From contig CAZTLP010000046.1 of assembly GCA_964614345.1 (NCBI GenBank), positions 1 through 5,268 of the forward strand: DNA of 5,268 nt. The letters are read 5' to 3'. The DNA is from AEGEAN-183 sp964614345. Its GTDB lineage: Bacteria > Pseudomonadota > Gammaproteobacteria > Magnimaribacterales > Magnimaribacteraceae. Numbering within the stretch: the first letter of the stretch is position 1; every line of letters begins with the position of its first letter. This document shows positions 1-5,268 of the stretch, piece by piece. The notes under the pieces were generated by a model, which was not told the DNA's origin, made no database searches, and was given only the letters and a program-made list of their open reading frames with translations. The translations under genes were made by a program, and so were the position numbers.

Positions 1-947
1 AATTCAGCGTATGCTTTACCGACCGGATACCCTGCCCAATCTTCCAATTCAAACATTTGTCCGTTTGAGCCATTGGAGTTATGGGGGATAGCTATCGTAT
101 CAACACCTTTCTCTCTTAACCCATCCATCCAAGTCCACAAGTCTTCGGGGTTCATAGATTTTAATGTTGAGAAGGGTTCAAGGGTAAAGCGGTTCCCATT
201 AAAAATAACATTTCTATGTAAATTCCCCCCTTCATAAGGTCCTGTCCCTCGAGGGTTAAAAGTAGTTACGTTCTCACCTGAACGATTCATGGAAGTGGTG
301 TATTCGTAAGCCACGAAGGTCGTAAAGTTCCCAGGATCATTATGTTCTTGCGCACTTCTTATGACATCTTTCCATGCAGATCTGTGTTTATCTGCATTAA
401 AAGGTCTTAGCGCTCTTGATTGATCGCCTGTCCATAAATATCTCAAGATTCCCATAAGATAAAAATCGTTTGGTGTGCTGAGAAAAGAAGCAAATAAAGC
501 TCCCCTTGTAGCCATAGTTTCAACCGTTCTATTTTCAGGAGCATTAAGATTTTTGAAAGGCTCAGTCCCTGGTGTGGTGTTATTGGGATCAGCCCACCAT
601 TCGAGATTACCCATAAGAAAACCGTGGTCAGTAACCGCATAAAAATCTAAGGGTTCTCTTAGTTGCATTTCAAAACCTAAGGGATGTTCAATTGGACCTC
701 CTTTAGCGTATTCATAGGCATCATCAGGAGAAGCTGTTGTGCCAAAAAGGTAAGCATCTAAAGAATGTTTGGTATGAACATGAAGATCTCCAAAGTAAAC
801 ATTTCTATCCTCACTATACCCAGCAGTTTTACTAGACTCTGATTTCTCAGGAGCTAAATTACTGTAATCAACAATATCGTCACCTGAAGAACAACTCCAT
901 AAGAGAACTAAAAAGACTAAGCTTAAATACCCTAATATATTGTTCAT
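1..947 (-). CDS. DUF3604 lipoprotein, PHP-like metal-dependent hydrolase fold (partial, 3' end missing)
   Basis: The frame is open from an ATG at 947 to the window edge and gives 315 residues; DUF3604 proteins usually run to about 600 or more, so roughly half is seen. Residues 1-19 form a lipoprotein signal: a hydrophobic stretch ending in LLWSC, with Cys19 as the lipidation site. Ser20 at +2 favours outer-membrane sorting. The mature part opens with FGDLHVHT (His56, His58) and continues with AVTDHG (Asp107, His108), which match the metal-binding motifs of PHP-type hydrolases. Further family-type segments are FVAYEYTTS (Glu215), NLHRNVIF (His244) and AIPHNSNGSNG (His289). The ATG is the first possible start after the stop of the upstream gene 24 bp away. 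An AAGGA lies only one base before it, an unusually short spacing, so translational coupling may help. The family is well populated but has no established substrate; a phosphoesterase-like or other hydrolytic role at the envelope is inference. The family call is strong, the function unknown. Confidence 0.9.
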   Translation of the reverse strand, partial: MNNILGYLSLVFLVLLWSCSSGDDIVDYSNLAPEKSESSKTAGYSEDRNVYFGDLHVHTKHSLDAYLFGTTASPDDAYEYAKGGPIEHPLGFEMQLREPLDFYAVTDHGFLMGNLEWWADPNNTTPGTEPFKNLNAPENRTVETMATRGALFASFLSTPNDFYLMGILRYLWTGDQSRALRPFNADKHRSAWKDVIRSAQEHNDPGNFTTFVAYEYTTSMNRSGENVTTFNPRGTGPYEGGNLHRNVIFNGNRFTLEPFSTLKSMNPEDLWTWMDGLREKGVDTIAIPHNSNGSNGQMFELEDWAGYPVGKAYAE

Positions 948-971
948 ATCCTTTTCTAAGACGGACCTAAG

Positions 972-1697
972 TTATCTGGAGATAGTGTAGCCTTGCTGTT
1001 CAAGAACAAACCTGTCTTCAGATAGATTTCCTATTCTTTCTACTAATCCTTCTTCATTAAAGACGAACCTTGTGACCGTATAGGCTTCATAGGGTAGGCC
1101 AGAAACTTGATCTGTATCTTTAGCCCAATGCAAGACATACACAATATTATCTTTACTCATGACTTCAATAATATTGGCTTCATCAGGTTTCCAATTCTCA
1201 GCAACAGCAGAATTCATATTTCTTAAAACCTGCTCTTTGGTATAACTAGTAGAGATTACTCCTCTTGCGACACTAATATTTTTTCTTTTACCATCCCTTT
1301 CTATAACTGCCTTTACTTCTTCTCCAGGTTTGCCTCGAAAATTAAGTCTGCCCATATTTCTTTCATTCACCCTTACATTATTAACAGAAAGGAAGGCATC
1401 CCCTACTTTTAGAACTTTTGAAGCTGGGCTGTCAGGCTGAATGCCAGCGACCACCATTGTTCCTGGTTCAGCATCAGGATTATAGGTAAATCCAAAACCA
1501 ACATATCTTCCTGGTGCATTTATTCCATCAGCTGCCATATGCTTAGTTACAAAGTCGATAGCTTCTTGTTTTCCGGTATGACCGGCTTTAATCCAAGCTT
1601 CTGCTACTGACTCTTGCGAATTTTCATGATGCATTGAAAAAAGAGAACCACTCAAAATTACCAGACTCCCTAAAATTATTGTTTGTGTTAATTTCAT
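972..1697 (-). CDS. Exported PDZ-domain protein with NTF2/SnoaL-like flanks
   Basis: This 241-residue protein starts with a Sec signal peptide (about residues 1-21, hydrophobic from Ile7 to Phe20). There is no lipobox cysteine, so it should be periplasmic. Residues 66-145 look like a PDZ domain: a YVGFGF entry strand, then GIQPDSPASKVLKVGDAFLSVN, the usual 'effects of cleft, then GD..L.VN' pattern, then a GKPGEEVKAVIERDGK hairpin. There is no protease or Ser-His-Asp module. Before the PDZ, residues 32-58 (AWIKAGHTGKQEAIDFV) resemble the first helices of an NTF2/SnoaL fold. After it, residues 176-237 form alternating strands ending in TRFVFNEEGLVERIGN and LEQQGY, resembling the fold's closing strands. 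This suggests a PDZ inserted in an NTF2-like domain, which is my inference. The start is well supported by GGAGGG five bases upstream. The gene leads a probable two-gene unit with the DUF3604 lipoprotein. A role as a binding or scaffold partner is possible, but no function is assigned. Confidence 0.85.
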   Translation of the reverse strand: MKLTQTIILGSLVILSGSLFSMHHENSQESVAEAWIKAGHTGKQEAIDFVTKHMAADGINAPGRYVGFGFTYNPDAEPGTMVVAGIQPDSPASKVLKVGDAFLSVNNVRVNERNMGRLNFRGKPGEEVKAVIERDGKRKNISVARGVISTSYTKEQVLRNMNSAVAENWKPDEANIIEVMSKDNIVYVLHWAKDTDQVSGLPYEAYTVTRFVFNEEGLVERIGNLSEDRFVLEQQGYTISR

Positions 1698-1702
1698 TTT
1701 TA

Positions 1703-1708
1703 CCCTCC
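1703..1708 (-). promoter_or_regulatory. Strong Shine-Dalgarno site for the PDZ protein
   Basis: Read on the minus strand this is GGAGGG, followed by TAAAA and the ATG at 1697, a five-base spacing. It is the only textbook ribosome binding site in the window and fixes the start of the PDZ gene. Confidence 0.85.
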
Positions 1709-1729
1709 AAAATATTATTGAAGGTAGAT

Positions 1730-1757
1730 ATTAATCTAATAGGTCTTTTTTTTACAA
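1730..1757 (-). promoter_or_regulatory. Possible sigma70-type promoter for the PDZ/DUF3604 unit
   Basis: On the minus strand TTGTAA (1757-1752, 4 of 6 to consensus) is followed after 16 bases by ATTAAT (1735-1730, 4 of 6). This would start transcription near 1723, giving a leader of about 25 bases that contains the strong ribosome binding site. The region is very AT-rich, so such matches arise easily and the call is tentative. An imperfect palindrome overlaps the -10 box. Confidence 0.25.
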
Positions 1758-1798
1758 GTTAGTTTCTTTAATTAACGGATTCTAAACATCAGTTGTAG

Positions 1799-1804
1799 TA
1801 AAAT
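1799..1804 (+). promoter_or_regulatory. Candidate -10 box (TAAAAT) before the cysteine-rich protein
   Basis: TAAAAT matches 5 of 6 positions of the sigma70 -10 consensus and ends nine bases before the GTG at 1814. I see no good -35 hexamer at the usual distance. If it is real, the transcript would begin around 1811, leaving almost no 5' leader ahead of the GTG, or about 18 bases ahead of the alternative ATG at 1829. Confidence 0.35.
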
Positions 1805-1813
1805 GTAAAAAAC

Positions 1814-2374
1814 GTGAAATTTAAGACTATGAGAAGTTTATTTATATTAGTTACTTTAGTTTTTAGTGGAACTTTCTTTGCCGAAAGTACAATGCAATGC
1901 AATATTGAGACAGAACTCGGTGAAGAGCTTGATGAAAAAATTTCAGAATTAAGAGAAAGGACTTTTGCTCTGTGCCTAAAGTGTGAAGGTAATTCTTGTA
2001 AGATGAATATTTTCAGACCTGAAACTGATCCAGATCTAGAAAAGAAGCGGTTAGGAGCAACCGCATTGTGTAAAAGAGTTTTTTGCACACCTAAAAAGTT
2101 CCGTAAGATACAAGGAGAAGAAATACCCGCAGATCAACCCATTGGAAAATCTAGTTTTGAGTTCACTTATAAAATCTCCGAAAAAGGCAGGATAAGGGAT
2201 ATTGAAATAACTAACTTAGAAGGGGTTATGAACCGCAGAGACGCGTATCGATGGACTACAGTACTTACCAAAAGAGTGATTTATTTGCCCGTAGAGGTCA
2301 ATGGTAAAACTTATGAAATTACTAACCTTTCAGCGGCTTTAGATGTTAATTGGGGAGTTTTTGACGGAGACTAA
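1814..2374 (+). CDS. Small exported cysteine-rich protein with TonB-C-like C-terminus
   Basis: This 186-residue protein has a signal peptide (hydrophobic Leu9-Phe22, likely cleavage after Ala23). The mature part has two regions. Residues 24-100 are charged and helical-looking and hold six cysteines at 29, 54, 57, 62, 86 and 91, including a C-x2-C-x4-C cluster, which could form three disulfides or bind metal. Residues 113-180 read like a TonB C-terminal domain: a strand FEFTYKIS, a turn, GRIRDIEIT, a helix with DAYRW, then RVIYLPVEVNGKTYE and a final strand ending near Trp180. It lacks the membrane anchor and proline-rich linker of true TonB, so it would not be an energy transducer. GTG at 1814 and ATG at 1829 are both possible starts; both keep the signal peptide and neither has a Shine-Dalgarno site. 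I do not recognise the protein as a named family. It stands alone between a divergent region and a gene 48 bp downstream. Confidence 0.75.
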   Translation: MKFKTMRSLFILVTLVFSGTFFAESTMQCNIETELGEELDEKISELRERTFALCLKCEGNSCKMNIFRPETDPDLEKKRLGATALCKRVFCTPKKFRKIQGEEIPADQPIGKSSFEFTYKISEKGRIRDIEITNLEGVMNRRDAYRWTTVLTKRVIYLPVEVNGKTYEITNLSAALDVNWGVFDGD

Positions 2375-2410
2375 CTAGGCTGTTAACAAAGCAAGATAGC
2401 AATATCTAGG

Positions 2411-2416
2411 TACAAT
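2411..2416 (+). promoter_or_regulatory. Candidate -10 box (TACAAT) for a leaderless quinone oxidoreductase transcript
   Basis: TACAAT matches the sigma70 -10 consensus at 5 of 6 positions and is preceded by CTAGG, a context common in strong promoters. Six bases separate it from the GTG at 2423, so transcription would be expected to start at or next to the start codon. No clear -35 lies at 16-18 bases; TTAACA at 2383-2388 is too far away at 22 bases. Confidence 0.45.
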
Positions 2417-2422
2417 AATTTT

Positions 2423-3391
2423 GTGAAAGCAATATCACAAGAAGGGAACGATTTACTTTGGAAAGAAAATGCGGATCCTGATTTAAAAAAAGACGAAGTA
2501 CTAATTCGCATCAAAGCCTCAGCAATAAACAGAGCTGATTTACTACAAAGAAGTGGAAATTACCCAGTGCCACCGGGAGCAAGCACTATTCTTGGACTTG
2601 AATGCTCAGGAATAGTTGAAGAAGTGGATGGGCAAGTTAAAAACTTTAGAAAAGGAGATGAAGTATGTGCTCTTTTAGCCGGAGGGGGCTATGCAGAAAA
2701 AGTTTCTGTACCATCAGGCCAGGTTTTAAAAATACCTAATGGTTTTAGTTTTGAGCAAGCAGCGGCATTACCCGAAGTGTTTGCCACGGCTTATTTTAAT
2801 CTTTACATGGAAGCTAACCTTTCAAAAGAGGAGAAAACTTTAATACATGCCGGAGCCAGTGGCGTTGGAACAGCTGCTATACAAATCTGTAAGGCTAAGG
2901 GCAATCCTTGTTTTGTAACAGCCGGTACAAAAGAAAAGATCTCTAGATGTATAGAGCTAGGTGCTGAAGGAGGTACTGTTAGAAATGAAGAGAACTTTGG
3001 CGATGCAATAGCTAAGTGGACTGATAATAATGGCGTCCAGGTAATCTTGGATCCAGTAGGAGCGAATTACTTAGAAGACAATATGAAGAGCTTAACTTTA
3101 GAGGGAAGGTTGGTAATGATAGGCTTAATGGGAGGTGCTAAAGCTTCTATCAATCTAGGGCTTTTAATGATGAAGCGCTTAAGAATTTTTGGGTCAACTC
3201 TTAGGGCCCAACCCATTGCAAAGAAAACTGAGATTATGAATAACCTTAAGGAGAATGTATGGCCTTCGTTAGAATCCGGAGACATAAAACCCATAATTGA
3301 TACAGTAATCCCTATAGAAGAAGTAGATAAAGCCCATAAATTAATGGAAAGTAATCAAACTTTTGGAAAAGTTATTCTTAAAGTAAACTAA
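2423..3391 (+). CDS. PIG3-type NAD(P)H:quinone oxidoreductase (zinc-free MDR family)
   Basis: This is a 322-residue, full-length member of the medium-chain dehydrogenase/reductase superfamily, which reduces quinones or enones with NAD(P)H in the cytosol. The N-terminal GroES-like domain has the PIG3 signature: NRADLLQRSGNYPVPPGAS (residues 36-54) followed by LGLECSG and GDEVCALLAGGGYAE (78-92). The nucleotide-binding Rossmann part begins near 120 and carries the loop HAGASGVG (142-149) after ATAYFNLY. Later conserved pieces are DPVG (210-213), the GRLVMIGLMGG strand, and RIFGSTLRAQP, where the motif typical of this subfamily is kept. The zinc-ligand cysteines of alcohol dehydrogenases are absent, as expected. 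The GTG start gives the MKAI opening usual for the family, so it is preferred although no Shine-Dalgarno site is seen. The gene lies 48 bp after the cysteine-rich protein and 28 bp before the quinoprotein, consistent with co-transcription with the latter. The physiological substrate is unknown. Confidence 0.93.
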   Translation: MKAISQEGNDLLWKENADPDLKKDEVLIRIKASAINRADLLQRSGNYPVPPGASTILGLECSGIVEEVDGQVKNFRKGDEVCALLAGGGYAEKVSVPSGQVLKIPNGFSFEQAAALPEVFATAYFNLYMEANLSKEEKTLIHAGASGVGTAAIQICKAKGNPCFVTAGTKEKISRCIELGAEGGTVRNEENFGDAIAKWTDNNGVQVILDPVGANYLEDNMKSLTLEGRLVMIGLMGGAKASINLGLLMMKRLRIFGSTLRAQPIAKKTEIMNNLKENVWPSLESGDIKPIIDTVIPIEEVDKAHKLMESNQTFGKVILKVN

Positions 3392-3419
3392 ATTATTCTT
3401 CTGTCAGAAAACACCAATA

Positions 3420-5246
3420 ATGAAAAACAAATTTTGTTTCCTTCTAATTAGTCTGATCTTTTTTTCTCCCATTACTATAGCTGAAAACCGGGCTTTTGAA
3501 GAGAAGCTAGGTAGAACACTTACTGAAAATAACTGTTCGGCTTGCCATGAAGACAAGTCTCTCAATATAGCTTCCATAGAAACTATGGCAATGGCAACAC
3601 AGCGTGAACTATTTGCTGTTATGACAGAAGGAAAAATGAAAGAGCAAGCAAAGCATCTCTCTAAAGATGAAATAAATCAAATAGCTACTTACATCAGTTC
3701 AACAGCGGAGTCTTCGCTTGTTAAATGCTCAAGACAGATCGTTGATTCTGATTTAAGACTAGGTCTAAATTGGACTAGTAAGGGTAATGGTCCACTTAAT
3801 AAGAGATATCAAAAAGATACAAACATCAATTCTTCTAATATAAAGAATCTTAAGTTGAAATGGTCATTCCGCTTGAAGGGATTTAATGCTAGATCTCAGC
3901 CTATAGCTATTGGGAATCTAATATTGGCGGCCTCAAAAGATACTTTATACGCTTTGGATTCTGACACAGGTTGTGCTTTCTGGGCTTTTAAAAGCCCTTC
4001 TGAATTTAGGGTATCCCCAGCTTATGCCAAAGAAGCTGGTTCCTATGTATTTGCGGTTGATCAAGAGTTAATTACCTACAAGCTAGACATACTCAAAGGT
4101 GAACTAGTATGGAAAACGCAATTACCAAGAGAGTCTGAATGGAATGTTTCTTCTGGTTCAATATCTATAGTTAACCCACATCTTATTATCCCTATTTCAA
4201 CAGTGGAAACTGTTGCTCCACTAAACCCTGCTTATGAATGTTGTACTACCAGCGGAGGTATTGCCAAAGTTGACATAGAGACCGGTGAATTAATTTGGTA
4301 TCACAGAGTTGAAAAGCCAGCTGAATATGTAGGTAAGGTAAGATTTACAAGAACAAAAAAATATGCTCCGGCTGGATCAGCCGTTTGGAATACTCCAGGA
4401 ATAGACGTAACAAGTAATTTAGTTTTTTTTGGAACTGGACAAAATACCCAGTCACCGGCATCTGAATTTAGTGATGCAATCATAGCTCTCGACTTAACTA
4501 CAGGCGAACGAGTGTGGTCTACCCAAACCTTAGCAGGGGATGCACACAATGTAGCTTGTGAAGTTCCTATGGCAAGAAAATGGGGATGTCCAGTTGAAAA
4601 CGGGCCTGATTTTGATTTCGGTGCCTCTGTTATTAAATCATTTACCAGTAATAAAGAGGAAATATATCTGGCTGGTCAAAAATCTGGTAGAGCTTTTGGG
4701 ATAAAACCCAGTACCGGAGAAATTATTTGGAACAAAAGAATAGGAATGGGCGGAGTACTCGGAGGTATTCATACCGGCATGGCAACTGATGATAAAAGGC
4801 TTTATGTTACTAATTCAGATCGAGAAAGTGCTAGGAAGTATGATTGGGATCCAAAACCTGGAGTTTATGCTTTGAACATTGATACAGGTGAAATAATTTG
4901 GACTTTTCCTCTCGATGATGATTGTAAGAAGCGAAATGAAGTAGTTGAGAATGGTAGATGTTTTAAGGGTTTTTCTGCGCCCCCATCAGTTGGATCCGAT
5001 GTTGTTTTTGCCGGAGCTTTAGATGGAAGACTTTATGGTATAGGAAAGGATACAGGAAAGTATTTATGGGAATTCGATACTCTTAGAATCTTCAAAAAAA
5101 CTGTAGATGGATCATTAGCTTTTGGAGGTTCCATGGATATAGCCGGACCAGTTATAACTCAAGATCAGTTAATTGTTGTGAGTGGTTATGGGACCCATGG
5201 CCAGCTCCCTGGCAACGTTCTCCTTGTATTCGAGTTAGAAAATTAG
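3420..5246 (+). CDS. Cytochrome c / PQQ-dependent dehydrogenase, polyvinyl-alcohol-dehydrogenase-like
   Basis: This 608-residue protein has a signal peptide (residues 1-21, likely cut after ITIA). A small cytochrome c domain follows: CSACH at 39-43 binds haem c, and Met73 in TEGKMKEQ is the likely second axial ligand. The rest is a beta-propeller. Tryptophan docking positions recur at 148, 188, 231, 293, 366, 437, 494 and 550, most within TG-E/K-x-x-W, giving eight blades as in PQQ dehydrogenases. Vicinal Cys274-Cys275 match the disulfide that lies over PQQ. Family-type motifs are GDAHNVAC (373-380), CPVENGPDFDFGAS (390-403), AGQKSG (418-423) and SGYGTHGQLPGNVLL near the end. The N-terminal haem, CC and PDFDFGAS pattern resembles cytochrome-type polyvinyl alcohol dehydrogenase (EC 1.1.2.6), but the natural substrate is likely another alcohol. 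It would oxidise it in the periplasm and pass electrons to a c-type cytochrome. No Shine-Dalgarno site precedes the ATG, which follows the oxidoreductase by 28 bp. Confidence 0.9.
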   Translation: MKNKFCFLLISLIFFSPITIAENRAFEEKLGRTLTENNCSACHEDKSLNIASIETMAMATQRELFAVMTEGKMKEQAKHLSKDEINQIATYISSTAESSLVKCSRQIVDSDLRLGLNWTSKGNGPLNKRYQKDTNINSSNIKNLKLKWSFRLKGFNARSQPIAIGNLILAASKDTLYALDSDTGCAFWAFKSPSEFRVSPAYAKEAGSYVFAVDQELITYKLDILKGELVWKTQLPRESEWNVSSGSISIVNPHLIIPISTVETVAPLNPAYECCTTSGGIAKVDIETGELIWYHRVEKPAEYVGKVRFTRTKKYAPAGSAVWNTPGIDVTSNLVFFGTGQNTQSPASEFSDAIIALDLTTGERVWSTQTLAGDAHNVACEVPMARKWGCPVENGPDFDFGASVIKSFTSNKEEIYLAGQKSGRAFGIKPSTGEIIWNKRIGMGGVLGGIHTGMATDDKRLYVTNSDRESARKYDWDPKPGVYALNIDTGEIIWTFPLDDDCKKRNEVVENGRCFKGFSAPPSVGSDVVFAGALDGRLYGIGKDTGKYLWEFDTLRIFKKTVDGSLAFGGSMDIAGPVITQDQLIVVSGYGTHGQLPGNVLLVFELEN

Positions 5247-5268
5247 GGCTTCAACAAAGACAATGATG

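Noticed and set aside
443..640. 65-codon open frame on the minus strand
   Set aside because: It lies wholly inside the DUF3604 gene on the same strand in another frame, and its translation shows no domain or ribosome binding site.
1746..1753. Run of eight T as a terminator
   Set aside because: The stem before it is weak, and no plus-strand gene upstream would end here.
1803..1808. ATGTAA start-stop element just before the GTG at 1814
   Set aside because: A start followed directly by a stop can act in regulation, but it overlaps the proposed -10 box, so it would probably not be transcribed; chance is the simpler explanation.
1789..2088. 99-codon open frame on the minus strand
   Set aside because: It is antisense to the cysteine-rich protein, whose signal peptide and domain pattern support the plus-strand reading; the antisense protein is low-complexity serine-rich.
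2394..2407. Short hairpin AGATA-GCAA-TATCT as a terminator after the cysteine-rich protein
   Set aside because: The stem has only five mostly A-T pairs and no T-run follows; it is too weak for an intrinsic terminator.
3067..3294. 75-codon open frame on the minus strand
   Set aside because: It is antisense to conserved Rossmann-domain codons of the quinone oxidoreductase and has no recognisable features.
4301..4549. 82-codon open frame on the minus strand
   Set aside because: It is antisense to conserved propeller blades of the quinoprotein and shows no domain.
5263..5268. ATGATG at the window end as the start of a next gene
   Set aside because: Only two codons are visible, with no ribosome binding site, so nothing supports a gene call.

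Overview
The window reads as a piece of an AT-rich, Gram-negative bacterial chromosome. Four of the five genes carry a signal peptide or lipoprotein signal, and two of those are an outer-membrane-type lipoprotein candidate and a periplasmic quinoprotein with a haem c domain. This mix, with short intergenic gaps and AT-rich codon choice, is what I would expect from a marine gammaproteobacterium with a streamlined genome (SAR86- or OM60-like). That placement is inference; no rRNA or marker gene is present to fix it.

Layout. Positions 1-947 (minus strand) hold the first 315 codons of a DUF3604 lipoprotein with a PHP-like metal-binding core; its 3' part lies outside the window. Just upstream of it, on the same strand, 972-1697 encodes an exported protein in which a PDZ domain appears to sit inside an NTF2/SnoaL-like fold. 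The two are 24 bp apart and probably co-transcribed. A 116-bp divergent intergenic region (1698-1813) separates them from three plus-strand genes: a small cysteine-rich exported protein with a TonB-C-like end (1814-2374), a PIG3-type NAD(P)H:quinone oxidoreductase (2423-3391), and a cytochrome c / PQQ beta-propeller dehydrogenase of the polyvinyl-alcohol-dehydrogenase type (3420-5246).

How the parts may fit together. The plus-strand genes pair a cytosolic quinone/enone reductase with a periplasmic alcohol-oxidising quinoprotein, which suggests handling of an alcohol or its carbonyl product; the substrate cannot be read from the sequence. The minus-strand pair looks like a cell-envelope module of unknown function. 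There are no tRNA or rRNA genes, CRISPR arrays, insertion sequences or convincing terminators, and no gene-free stretch exceeds 116 bp. The most useful leads are the PDZ-in-NTF2 architecture, the unrecognised cysteine-rich protein, and the lack of Shine-Dalgarno sequences in front of all three plus-strand genes, one of which starts with GTG exactly where a promoter -10 box would place the transcript start.
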